Shown here one piece after another: positions 36,085 through 44,719 of a DNA stretch of 64,000 bases. The notes below the pieces were generated by a model. The model searched no databases, was not told the origin of the DNA, and saw nothing but the letters and a program-made list of their open reading frames with translations. Within the stretch, counting starts at the first letter, position 1, and every line of letters begins with the position of its first letter. Source of the DNA: Rippkaea orientalis PCC 8801. GTDB lineage: Bacteria > Cyanobacteriota > Cyanobacteriia > Cyanobacteriales > Microcystaceae. A program made the position numbers and the translations under genes. The stretch is from NCBI RefSeq assembly GCF_000021805.1, contig NC_011726.1:1488001-1552000 (forward strand), written 5' to 3'.

Positions 36085-37476
36085 GTGAATAGTAAACACT
36101 TGTTGAATCATCGGCTTTCTTGGATTACTGTAATTAGTATAGTAATTTTATTTTTTTGTGCCAGTTTGCGTCATTTTCTGTTTCAATCAAATGCCTTAGA
36201 TTTAGGATGGTTTGATCAAGCAATTTATCTAATTAGCCGTGGAAAACCATCTATTGTTTCCTTCTCAGATGATCATATTTTAGGCGATCATGCAGCTTTT
36301 ATTTTTTATCCTTTAGCTATATTCTATGCTATTTATCCTACGGTTTATTGGTTGTTTTTGATTCAAGCGATCGCTCTTTCTTTACCCATAATTCCTATTT
36401 ATAAACTCTCTAAAAAAGCAGGTTTAAATGAAAATCTGTCTTTAACAATGGTATTAGTTTATTTACTCTATCCATTAATTTTTAATCTAAATTTATTTGA
36501 TTTTCATTCAGAAGTGTTAGCCTTACCTGCTTTCTTTTGGGCAATTTTAATGACAAAGAATAATCAACTATGGCAATTTATACTAACAATACTTTTTATT
36601 TTGAGTTGTAAAGCCGTATTATCGTTAACCATTATTGGTATGGGATTTTGGTTACTTATCTTTGAAAAAAAGCGTCTTTATGGTAGTATTTCATTAAGCT
36701 TAGGCGTGTTTTGGTTTATAATAGCAACTCAAGTAATTATCCCTCACTTTAGTGGGGATGAAGTCGCCGCAGTAGGGCGGTATTCTTTTTTAGGAGACTC
36801 CGTGAGTGAAATTATCACCAATTTAATCTTAAATCCCACGATTATTTTAAGCCGAATTTTCACCTTAGTAAACTTTGAATATCTCATTTTATTATTCATT
36901 CCTGTTATTTGGGGACTCTCACCAAAACACTTAACTCCTCTCATTGCTGCTATTCCCCAATTAGGATTAAATTTACTGACGGATTATCAACCCCAAAAAG
37001 ATTTAATTCATCAATATTCCTTACCCATTTTACCCTTTTTACTATTATCCGTAATAACCACTTTAGCGGCTAATCAAGGGTTAATTCGTCGTCCTAAAAT
37101 TATTATTATTTGGTCATTCATAGCGTTTTTAGCATTAGCAAAATATACTAATTTTACATCAAAATATTTAAGTCAATTAGATACCTTGTCAGCCATGAAA
37201 GAAGGAGTTAAATTAATCCCCAAAGACGGAAAGGTATTAACTTCACCGCAAATTGCACCTCATTTAACTCATCGTCCTGTTGTTAAATTAGCTATCAAAG
37301 ATGCCGAACCCATTAATATTAATAACTTTGACTATATTTTACTAAATGTTCGTTATCCTAGTTGGCCAAATTCAGAAGAAACCGTTATTAATTTACGAAA
37401 CCAATTAAACTCAAATACAAATTTTACCTTAATTTATGAGAAAGATGATATCTTATTGTTTAAGAAAAAACCCTAA
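36085..37476 (+). CDS. DUF2079 polytopic membrane protein
   Basis: 463 aa with ten or more membrane helices. The N-terminal [39 protein letters not shown] and [17 protein letters not shown] are DUF2079 hallmarks and resemble GT-C transferase loops. A periplasmic C-terminal domain ([16 protein letters not shown]) follows. Function is unproven, probably sugar transfer. The start is GTG. Its stop codon overlaps the stop of convergent nusB by four bases, leaving no room for a terminator between them. Confidence 0.85.
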
Positions 37477-38108
37477 TTATTAGTTATTCTAAGGCGTTCT
37501 GTAAAGCGTCGAAGAACCCCATTAATAAAACGATAACCCTCATCATCAGAATATCGCTTAGCCATTTCTATAGCTTCATTAATTGCCACTTTATTAGGAA
37601 TTTCTAAAAACAAAATTTCTGCGACGGCTATGCGTAAAATATCTCGATCAATTTTGGGTAATCGATTTAATTGCCAATCCACCAAAACTGCCTCAAGCTG
37701 CTGATCAATTTCCGTTCGTCGGCGATTAACTGCACCAATCAATTCTAAAGCATATTCTCGCACCTCATACTGACTGGCAAGCTGAATCATTTCTGGTAAT
37801 TCTATCGCATGAGCTAAGCGATTAATGGCTCCTTGAGTCAGTTTGAGAGCTTCAGAAACCATCGCTCTAGCACTTTGAACATTAGCAGACTGGGTTTCAC
37901 TTTTCAAGAGTCTTTCATTACCCTGTGTCACCTCAGAAGCTGCTGTTTCTAACATATCTTGGCTTTCGGTAGTTAGCGTCCGAATGGCAGCTAAAATCAG
38001 ATTATTGATCTCAATCTGTTCGAGTTTTTCAGGAGTTGCGTTAATTTGACTCAGACTTAATAAAGCTAATTCACGGGAAATTCGACGAGGTTGTTGACGA
38101 GGAGGCAT
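37473..38108 (-). CDS. nusB: Transcription antitermination factor NusB
   Basis: 211 aa, the long cyanobacterial form. The N-terminus [16 protein letters not shown] is followed by a cyanobacterium-type insertion (~residues 40-100). The core [56 protein letters not shown] is diagnostic. With NusE it binds boxA RNA to promote rRNA transcription. Its 5' region contains a G-rich 27-base tandem repeat. Codirectional with the DUF502 gene upstream. Confidence 0.94.
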
Positions 38109-38110
38109 AG

Positions 38111-38200
38111 GTGAGGGTGGGAGGGGTGGGGAGTGTGGGAAGTGTGGGAGGGGTGGGGAGTGTGGGAAGTGTGGGAAGGGTAGGGAAGGTGGGGAGATGT
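38111..38200. repeat. G-rich tandem repeat upstream of nusB
   Basis: A 27-base unit starting GTGGGAGGGGTGGGGAGTG occurs at 38117 and 38144 and continues as degenerate GTGGGAAG units to ~38200. It is immediately 5' of the nusB start codon. A similar short G-rich tract is at 39083-39108. Confidence 0.75.
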
Positions 38201-38247
38201 TGAAGACTACTGCCCATTTCTAGTTCCCGATGCTCCATTTCCATTCT

Positions 38248-39024
38248 CTATTCACTGACAATGGAAGTTTCTTCTTCTACAGAAATGGCATGAGGTTGTT
38301 CTTGCGGTAAAGACTTATCTTGTTTATCTACCTTATCGACGGGAATCGTTTTTTTATAATTGTAAGATTTCGGTAAAGTGGCAGGAACAGATGCTGGAAC
38401 ATTAGGACTAACGATTCCTCCAGAAATAAGTACTTTAAAAGCATCTTCGATGGAAATCGATAAGTTAATGGCATCCGTTTCAGGAATAACAGCATACCAT
38501 CCCGAAGTCGGATTAGGAGTAGTAGGAATGAACACGCTTAGCATGGGTTCAGTGAGGTGACATTGTAGTTGAGGACTCACTGTTCCTGTGACAAAACCAA
38601 TACTCCAGACTCCTGTTCTTGGATATTCCACCATAACCACACGACGAAACTTGCTTTTAGAATCTTTAAATAGGGTTTCTAGGATTTGCTGAAGGGTTTT
38701 GTAGACGGCTCCTGCTAGGGGAATTGATTGTAAAATCCGTTCTCCGACATCCAATAACCAGCGGCCAACAAAATTGCGAGCCATCAGGCCAATCACCAAG
38801 ATACATAAGAGCGGGACAGCTAATCCCACCAATAAATTGAGACAGTAGCTCAAAATCGGATCAAGACCATCAAACGGATTAACCTGCTTGGGAATTTGCG
38901 TCAGCAGATTAATCACCCAACTAGCGACAGTGATCGTTAACCAAATCGTGGTCGCTAAGGGAATAACGACTAATAGACCCGCAATGAGATCGTTTTTTAG
39001 ATCTTGCTTAAAGCGTTGAAGCAC
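38248..39024 (-). CDS. DUF502 family membrane protein
   Basis: 258 aa. Two hydrophobic segments are seen: LIAGLLVVIPLATTIWLTITVASWVINLL and LNLLVGLAVPLLCILVIGLMARNF. They are followed by the DUF502 signature (SIPLAGAVYKTLQQILETLF, VVMVEYPRTGVWSIGFVTG, FIPTTPNPTSGWYAVIPETD) and a disordered acidic tail. Function is unknown; members are found across bacteria and plant plastids. The start is GTG. It precedes nusB on the same strand with a repeat-filled gap of 139 bases. Confidence 0.9.
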   Translation of the reverse strand: MLQRFKQDLKNDLIAGLLVVIPLATTIWLTITVASWVINLLTQIPKQVNPFDGLDPILSYCLNLLVGLAVPLLCILVIGLMARNFVGRWLLDVGERILQSIPLAGAVYKTLQQILETLFKDSKSKFRRVVMVEYPRTGVWSIGFVTGTVSPQLQCHLTEPMLSVFIPTTPNPTSGWYAVIPETDAINLSISIEDAFKVLISGGIVSPNVPASVPATLPKSYNYKKTIPVDKVDKQDKSLPQEQPHAISVEEETSIVSE

Positions 39025-39124
39025 GTCCGCAAACTCTTAAATGTACAAGGAGTTGACCCTATCTATCGTATCACAGTTAACTAGGGGTGGGGAGGGTGGG
39101 GAGAAAGGCCAAGGGTTTTGGCAT

Positions 39125-39169
39125 TAGAAAAAAATTAAGAGGGATACAGACTAATTTTGTGTCCCTCTT
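39125..39169 (-). terminator. Rho-independent terminator after the hpsJ-like gene
   Basis: On the minus strand AAGAGGGA pairs with TCCCTCTT (39162-39169 with 39137-39144) and is followed by AATTTTTTT. It lies 45 bases after the hpsJ-like stop. Confidence 0.85.
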
Positions 39170-39213
39170 CGCAATTTTATTGGTTGCCTGTTGTCTTTCC
39201 CAAAGGCAGTTGA

Positions 39214-40035
39214 TTAACGCTTAGGAGCTTTAGGACGACTCATTTTCGGTGCACCGCTACCCATGGAGGATTTAAACCCAACTGCTCCAATTACCGCATA
39301 AACAATAGCCAGCATGAGACTACTTAATCCAATGCGTAAACTCTGTTTGAGAGCATTAGTTTTCGCTTGGGTTTCCGCTTGTTTCCGGCGATCGAGGAGT
39401 TGAGTTTCTAATCCTTTTTTCAACTGATCAATTCGCTTTTTGTATTCTGTTGGATTCGCCGAGAGATCTCGTAATCCTTCAAGTTGGGCACGTTGTTGGG
39501 TTAACCGTTCAAGTTGTTGAGCATTGAGAGCTCTTCCTTGGACTTGTCTTGCGTCAATCACTTGACTTAACTGCTGAATCTGTTGTCTAAGAAGCTGAGG
39601 ATTTTTCGATAGGGTATCTACCTGACTCAAAAAGGCCTTGATTTGATCGGCTCCTTGACCTGCTCCTTCTTCAATTTGGGCTAAAGCATCTGTTTTTGCG
39701 GTATTTAGGTTATTGAGGTGAAGGGGAACCATCAATAAAAACATTAGTCCCAAAACTGAGGCCAGTAAATAGACTGGTAATCGCAGATCAAATCCTGATG
39801 ACTTGACTTGAGGTGTATCACTCTTGCTATCAAGCCAATAACCAAGCAAAATAAAGGCCATCCCCACTAAAGGGACAATTCCTCGATCAACAATACTGGT
39901 CACTAAGCCAATCTGCCACTGCTTATTCTGCCAGTCTAAGGGAAATGCTAAGGTAACGTAGTCTAACAGAGAAGAAAGAATAAAGACTACTCCAATCAGT
40001 TTAAGGACAAGAGATGTAAAAGCTGTGTTATTCAT
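39214..40035 (-). CDS. HpsJ-like membrane/coiled-coil protein
   Basis: 273 aa. Two N-terminal membrane helices (LVLKLIGVVFILSSLLDYVTLAF, RGIVPLVGMAFILLGYWL) are followed by a third (VYLLASVLGLMFLLMVPLHL). A long Gln-rich coiled-coil region (IQQLSQVIDARQVQGRALNAQQLERLTQQRAQLEGL) precedes a final helix (SLMLAIVYAVIGAVGF) and a basic tail. This layout matches the cyanobacterial HpsJ family linked to hormogonium polysaccharide and exosortase-like surface systems. The name is from memory of the family; function here is inferred. Confidence 0.7.
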   Translation of the reverse strand: MNNTAFTSLVLKLIGVVFILSSLLDYVTLAFPLDWQNKQWQIGLVTSIVDRGIVPLVGMAFILLGYWLDSKSDTPQVKSSGFDLRLPVYLLASVLGLMFLLMVPLHLNNLNTAKTDALAQIEEGAGQGADQIKAFLSQVDTLSKNPQLLRQQIQQLSQVIDARQVQGRALNAQQLERLTQQRAQLEGLRDLSANPTEYKKRIDQLKKGLETQLLDRRKQAETQAKTNALKQSLRIGLSSLMLAIVYAVIGAVGFKSSMGSGAPKMSRPKAPKR

Positions 40036-40650
40036 TGTTTTTTAATGAGGTCGTTGTTGCCACTAAAACGGCAAGGGGAAGAAACTAATAGGTAATCACG
40101 GAGTTGAGTATTTATGTCAAAGTTTAAGTGAGTATGGGTTAGGGATTTTTCATAAGCATTCTAGTAAATATTAAGCTAAATTGTCTGTTGATGGAACCTA
40201 ATTAGGAACTTGCCCTATGAGCTTAAAAGATTTGGGATTAATTCGCAAGGGGATTCAGCCGAAAAATCTTGCTTTTATGCTCTATCGGTTTTAGGACGAC
40301 TCTAAAACATGATTGTTTCGCTGGCTATTGATCCTTGACTGCTATAAGTAAGTGGTTATAAATAAACGTAGGGTGGGTAATAGCTACAATAAGTCTATAT
40401 CAACGTTTTAGCTTTTTGATGGATAATGCCCACCCTACAGATCTTGTTCGTTTAATGATGCTTACCTACTTAACAGACTCTCTAATTGAGATGATAAAAA
40501 GTTTATTAAAAAACGTTTCTAAAAAGATAATTAATACCAACGTTGTCAACTCGACTCATCTGCTATTATAAGGCAGTTAGCTAGAGTTTTTATGAGAATT
40601 TGTAAAAATTAGCCAAAATAAAGTGATTAGACCTCAAAAGAGGGTCTGAT
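40036..40650. other. 615-base intergenic region
   Basis: Divergent promoters for the hpsJ-like and pgl genes, plus a full MITE-like element (40345-40472). A possible 25-codon ORF (40217-40294) has only a poor ribosome site. Nothing else recognised. Confidence 0.5.
40345..40472. repeat. MITE-like element, 128 bases
   Basis: Ends are TAAGTAAGTGGTTATAAATA and, reversed, TAAGTAGGTAAGCATCATTA. Inner arms GTAGGGTGGGTAAT and GATAATGCCCACCCTAC frame a middle shared with the copy at 4306-4420 (TTTTAGCTTTTTGATGG against TTTCAGCTTTTTGGTGG). Confidence 0.75.
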
Positions 40651-40728
40651 GTGGCTAATCCTAACATTAGTGAGCTTAAGCCAAAAATTCCCCCTATTGA
40701 CTCTAAAACACCGATTGGAGACGGATGA
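40651..40728 (+). CDS. Candidate 25-aa small ORF translationally coupled to pgl
   Basis: A GTG at 40651, six bases after GAGGG, opens a frame of 25 codons (VANPNISELKPKIPPIDSKT, then PIGDG). Its TGA overlaps the pgl ATG as ATGA. The peptide is hydrophilic and Pro/Lys-rich without a signal. A good ribosome site and stop-start overlap suggest a real leader or small protein that couples pgl translation; conservation is unknown. Confidence 0.45.
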   Translation: MANPNISELKPKIPPIDSKTPIGDG

Positions 40729-41435
40729 AAAAATTAATTGAAGTCTTACCTGACAAAACGGCTCTGATTGAGCGATCGCTATCCTTAACCCTAGAAAAAA
40801 TCACCACAGCGATAGAACAAAGAGGGCAATGTACTCTGGCTCTGTCGGGGGGAAGTACCCCCAAGCCTTTATATGAAGCCTTAGCTCAACAACCCCTACC
40901 CTGGGAGAAAATCCATATCTTTTGGGGAGATGAGCGTTATGTCCCGCCCGATCACCCCGATAGTAACCAAGGGATGACCCGACAAGCATGGCTCAATCAT
41001 ATCTCCATTCCCGCCGAAAATATTCACCCGATGCCAACGGCTAGCGGAGATCCTACCTTGGATGCCCAAACCCATGAAACCGAATTAATCCAATTTTTTC
41101 AGGTGGGAATCGGTCAATTTCCGGCCTTTGATGTCATTTTACTAGGAATGGGCGATGATGGCCATACCGCCTCTCTGTTTCCCCATACGGAAGCCTTAGC
41201 TGTGCGCGATCGCCTGGTGACAGTGGGCAATAAAGATGGACAACCTCGCTTAACCTTCACCATTCCTCTGATTAATCAGGCTCGTTGTGTCATTTTCGTG
41301 GTAGCCGGAGAAAATAAACGTCCAGCCTTAGCAGAAATCATGGCTGAGGTAAGCGATGAACAAGCTTATCCCTCTCGTTCTATTCAACCCCAAGGAGAAC
41401 TCTGGTGGTTACTCGATGCAGCAGCCGGAGAATAG
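40725..41435 (+). CDS. pgl: 6-phosphogluconolactonase
   Basis: 236 aa. It hydrolyses 6-phosphogluconolactone in the oxidative pentose-phosphate pathway. Family motifs: TLALSGGSTPKPLYEAL, IHIFWGDERYVPPDHPDSNQGM, FDVILLGMGDDGHTASLFPHT, and RLTFTIPLINQARCVIFVVAGENK. The ATG overlaps the stop of an upstream 25-codon ORF, and no separate Shine-Dalgarno is obvious for pgl itself, consistent with coupling. Confidence 0.96.
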   Translation: MKKLIEVLPDKTALIERSLSLTLEKITTAIEQRGQCTLALSGGSTPKPLYEALAQQPLPWEKIHIFWGDERYVPPDHPDSNQGMTRQAWLNHISIPAENIHPMPTASGDPTLDAQTHETELIQFFQVGIGQFPAFDVILLGMGDDGHTASLFPHTEALAVRDRLVTVGNKDGQPRLTFTIPLINQARCVIFVVAGENKRPALAEIMAEVSDEQAYPSRSIQPQGELWWLLDAAAGE

Positions 41436-41436
41436 G

Positions 41437-41530
41437 AAGGGGGTGAGGGTGGGGAGGGTGGGGCGATATTTTTACTATTGCCTATTGCCTGTTGCCTGTT
41501 GCCTATTACCTCCTGCCTGTTGCCTCTTTA
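41437..41530. repeat. Composite G-rich / CCTGTTG-heptamer repeat
   Basis: GGTGAGGGTGGGGAGGGTGGGG is followed by atatttttacta and tandem units of TTGCCTA/TTGCCTG at 41478-41527. Fourth clear copy of the composite repeat. Confidence 0.75.
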
Positions 41531-41582
41531 AGAGATAATTGGGAATTATTGATGTAAACCTAAAGCAATTGAACTTTAAGCT

Positions 41583-42296
41583 ATGGTTATTTGTCCCAAC
41601 TGTGAGCACGAAAACCCAGACAGCGCAATTCAATGTGAAGCTTGCTACACACCTTTGCCCCAAACCATTCAGTGTCCCCACTGTGGCAGTCCCGTTCTTA
41701 GTAATGCAACGTTTTGTGGACAATGTGGAGCAAGTTTACAAACAGTAGGATCAGCAACCGTCCCATCGAGTCCACCACCCCCTCCGCCTCCCTTTGCAGC
41801 TATGATGGCACAAATGCCCCCTGATCCTTGGGCAACCTTTCCCATGTCAGCCCCTCCCCCTTATCGAGACATTGAAGAACCTTCGACGGAACCAGCCAGT
41901 ACCCAGTTATCTCCTCCACCGCCCCCTCCTAATGAACCATCAACCGTTGGGTTTACCCAAATCCAAGTCCAAAAGGCCAGTTTATTCCATGTACAAACTG
42001 AGACACACTTGGAATTGCCCCAAGGGTTAGAAGTCATTCACATCGGCAAACCTAACCCAAAAATTCCTCCTGATATTGATATATCTGGGTTCCCCCATGC
42101 TGATATTGTCTCCCGTATTCATGCAGATATCCGCGTTGAGGGAGATGGCTTTTATATTGAAGATGTGGGGAGTTCTAATGGAACCTATATCAATCACAAG
42201 TCGTTACCCCACGGCAATCGTCATCGCTTACGTTCAGGCGATCGCATTTCTCTCGGTAAAGGCGATTTAGTTACGTTGATTTTCCAACTGTTCTAA
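41583..42296 (+). CDS. Double zinc-ribbon / FHA-domain protein
   Basis: 237 aa. Two zinc ribbons occupy the first ~55 residues (ICPNCEHENPDSAIQCEAC; IQCPHCGSPVLSNATFCGQCG). A long Pro-rich linker (SSPPPPPPPF, LSPPPPPPNEP) follows, then a C-terminal FHA domain with IHIGKPNP, VSRIHADIRVEGDGFYIEDVGSSNGTYIN and LRSGDRISLG. FHA domains bind phosphothreonine peptides, so this is likely a Ser/Thr-kinase-linked adaptor in the cytosol. A site-2 protease gene follows after 38 bases, suggesting cotranscription. Confidence 0.92.
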   Translation: MVICPNCEHENPDSAIQCEACYTPLPQTIQCPHCGSPVLSNATFCGQCGASLQTVGSATVPSSPPPPPPPFAAMMAQMPPDPWATFPMSAPPPYRDIEEPSTEPASTQLSPPPPPPNEPSTVGFTQIQVQKASLFHVQTETHLELPQGLEVIHIGKPNPKIPPDIDISGFPHADIVSRIHADIRVEGDGFYIEDVGSSNGTYINHKSLPHGNRHRLRSGDRISLGKGDLVTLIFQLF

Positions 42297-42334
42297 GTGT
42301 CCCTCAAACCTCTCATTTAACAACAACTCCTCCC

Positions 42335-43588
42335 ATGCAAGGAAAATGGCAAATCGGTTCTTTATTAGGAATCCCTCTCTATCTTGATCCGTCTTGGTTT
42401 ATTATTCTCCTGTTTGTGACCTTGGTTAATGCAGCAGAGATTAGCACGCAAAGATTAGGGGGAAATCTGCCAGGTTTGGGATGGTTAGCTGGATTTATCA
42501 TGGCTTTATTGCTATTTGGGTCGGTTCTGCTTCACGAATTGGGACACAGCTTAGCCGCTCGCGCTCAGGGGATTAAGGTTAATTCAATTACACTATTTCT
42601 CTTTGGGGGAGTGGCCTCGATCGATCGAGAATCGAAGACCCCGGTCGGAGCCTTTTGGGTAGCGATCGCAGGTCCTTTGGTCAGTTTTGGTCTGTTTATT
42701 TTGTTTTTTAGTCTCATTCAATGGGTGAATATTTCCAGCTTTGTCCCATCCGTTACTCAAGAGCTTGGGAATATTAAGTCATTATTAAGGTATATGTTGG
42801 GAGATTTAGCCCGAATTAATCTGGTTTTAGGGATTTTTAATTTAATTCCAGGGTTGCCCCTCGATGGGGGACAAATTTTAAAGGCGATTGTTTGGAAACT
42901 AACGGGCGATCGCTTTACGGGGGTTCGTTGGGCAGCAGCGAGTGGTAAATTAATTGGTTGGGTGGGAATCTCGACGGGATTGTTTTTTGTCTTGACAACA
43001 GGGGGTTTAAGTCCCGTTTGGATCGCGTTGATCGGTTGGTTTGTTCTGCGTAATGCTGATACCTATGATCGCTTGACCGCTTTGCAAGAAAGTTTACTCA
43101 AAATTGTGGCGGCTGAAGCGATGAGTCATGATTTTCGGGTGATTAATGCTCATCTAACCTTAAACCAATTTGCTCAAGAATATATTCTCAGAGATTTGAA
43201 TACGTCTTTAGTGTATTATGCTGCGTCTGAAGGTCGTTATCGGGGACTCATTCGTGTTCAAGATTTACAGTTAATTGAGCGTTATCTCTGGGAAAATCAA
43301 ACGTTAATCGATATTGTGCATCCTTTAACGGAGATTCCTTCCGTTATAGAAAAGACTCCCTTAGCAGAGGTAATTGAAACGCTAGAATCTATTAGCGATC
43401 GTTCTGTAACAGTATTATCTCCGGCGGGAGCCGTTGCAGGAGTTATTGATCGCGCAGATATTGTGAAAATTATCGCTATACGCCATAATCTTCCGATTCC
43501 TGACAATGAAATCCATCGGATCAAAGCTGAAGGAACCTATCCCCCTTATTTACAACTCCCTGCGATCGCTAAAAGTCTTCATGATTAG
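42335..43588 (+). CDS. Site-2 protease family (M50) metalloprotease with CBS domains
   Basis: 417 aa, about six membrane helices. The zinc motif is HELGH in LLHELGHSLAARAQGI, and the second motif is NLIPGLPLDGGQIL, where Asp is the third zinc ligand. The C-terminal ~150 residues hold a pair of CBS-like modules (EAMSHDFRVINAHLTLNQF; VHPLTEIPSVIEKTPLAEVIETLESISDRSVTVL). It cleaves membrane-embedded substrates, typically anti-sigma factors or signal-peptide remnants; the substrate is unknown. It may be cotranscribed with the FHA protein. Confidence 0.94.
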   Translation: MQGKWQIGSLLGIPLYLDPSWFIILLFVTLVNAAEISTQRLGGNLPGLGWLAGFIMALLLFGSVLLHELGHSLAARAQGIKVNSITLFLFGGVASIDRESKTPVGAFWVAIAGPLVSFGLFILFFSLIQWVNISSFVPSVTQELGNIKSLLRYMLGDLARINLVLGIFNLIPGLPLDGGQILKAIVWKLTGDRFTGVRWAAASGKLIGWVGISTGLFFVLTTGGLSPVWIALIGWFVLRNADTYDRLTALQESLLKIVAAEAMSHDFRVINAHLTLNQFAQEYILRDLNTSLVYYAASEGRYRGLIRVQDLQLIERYLWENQTLIDIVHPLTEIPSVIEKTPLAEVIETLESISDRSVTVLSPAGAVAGVIDRADIVKIIAIRHNLPIPDNEIHRIKAEGTYPPYLQLPAIAKSLHD

Positions 43589-43682
43589 ATAAAACTTGTG
43601 AACTACTGACCTTTTGGACTCAACAAAGAGACTCAAAACGGTCGGTGTGCAACGGAATTATTAGGCAGAAATTTGGAGACCA

Positions 43683-44423
43683 TCAGGTAAGATTTAGCCC
43701 TCCATCTGAAATCAAAATCTCCCCGGTAAGATAGTGACTCGTAACCAACATCGAAGCCACCTGAGCGATCTCTTCTGGCTGCGCTCCTCGACCCATTGGC
43801 GATCGCTCTTCCCATAGCTTTCGTGCTGCTGTCCAATTTTTGCTCATTGGAGTGTCAACCAAACCTGGCGCGATCGCATTTACCCGAATCAAAGGGGCAA
43901 GACTCAATGCAAGCAGCTTTGTCATCTGATTTAGAGCAGCTTTACTCGCAGAATACGGGATTGAAGCTCCTTTCGGGCGAATACCGGCATGAGAACTAAT
44001 GTTGAGAATACAGCTAGGACATTCACGACTCGATGACTGACGTAGCGCATTTTCAGCTTCTGCAATGAGTGTCCAAGGTGCAATGACGTTGACTTCGTAG
44101 AGATCTCGCCAGATCTCTGGTGTCGCTTCTTTTAGAGATGTATGTGGAATTGTCGCGCTAATCCCTACATTGTTGACCAACACATCTAGCCGCCCGTAAT
44201 GCGATAAAACTTGAGCAATCAAATGACGAGACTGACTTTGATCGGACAAATTAGCTTGAAAATAAGATGCGTTAGGATACGCTTTCGCTAATGACTGTCC
44301 AACTGACACCGAAGATTTGGAATGAAAAGCAACAGTAAAGCCATCTTCAGCAAGTCGCTTTGCGATCGCCATTCCAATTCCCGATGTCGAACCAGTAACA
44401 AGTACAACTCTCTTTTCAGTCAC
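43683..44423 (-). CDS. Short-chain dehydrogenase/reductase (SDR)
   Basis: 246 aa. Classical SDR motifs: cofactor loop TGSTSGIG, NNVGI, catalytic Ser in LNISSHAG, YSASK (Tyr-x-x-x-Lys), and the C-terminal LTGEILISDGGLNL of FabG-like enzymes. The replacement of NNAG by NNVG is common. The substrate is unknown. A GTG giving VTEKRVVLVTGS is the most sensible start; longer frames lack a ribosome site and add residues not seen in the family. It is at the left edge of an accessory patch. Confidence 0.9.
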   Translation of the reverse strand: MTEKRVVLVTGSTSGIGMAIAKRLAEDGFTVAFHSKSSVSVGQSLAKAYPNASYFQANLSDQSQSRHLIAQVLSHYGRLDVLVNNVGISATIPHTSLKEATPEIWRDLYEVNVIAPWTLIAEAENALRQSSSRECPSCILNISSHAGIRPKGASIPYSASKAALNQMTKLLALSLAPLIRVNAIAPGLVDTPMSKNWTAARKLWEERSPMGRGAQPEEIAQVASMLVTSHYLTGEILISDGGLNLT

Positions 44424-44549
44424 AATCTTGCACTTCGTATTTTCCTTCAGTTTAATTTTGCGTAACTTATAATTGTATCGCCTGGGATACAATATACCAT
44501 CTCCAGATAATAATACTGAACTGGTCACCAATCCAGGAGAGATTTCTGG

Positions 44550-44692
44550 TCAAGGTAATTCTTCTAAGTAAAGCCGTGTCGCTTCTTTCAATCGAGCGAT
44601 CGCACTTGATCGACTGTCCCCACTTCTGAGCATTCAGCAATGTACATATCATCTTCTTTGTAGATAAGAACGGTAAAGATTCGATTTTTCAC
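44550..44692 (-). pseudogene. hicB-family antitoxin remnant, frameshifted
   Basis: Reading down the minus strand from GTG at 44692 gives VKNRIFTVLIYKEDDMYIAE, then CSEVGTVDQ, the HicB N-terminus. The frame is lost near the GCGATCGC at 44599-44606. Resuming in another frame gives AIARLKEATRLYLEELP and a stop, the usual HicB helix. A few residues between the parts are missing. No hicA is next to it. The gene is inactive as read. Confidence 0.75.
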
Positions 44693-44719
44693 GGTGTCTT
44701 TTCCTGATTCATACAAGGG

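Noticed and set aside
38111-38200. CRISPR-like array
   Set aside because: The units are direct tandem G-rich repeats with no unique spacers and no cas genes nearby.
40217-40294. 25-codon plus-strand ORF (MSLKDLGLIRKGIQPKNLAF...)
   Set aside because: Only a distant AGGA precedes it and it has no coupling or known family; kept as a possibility only within the intergenic note.
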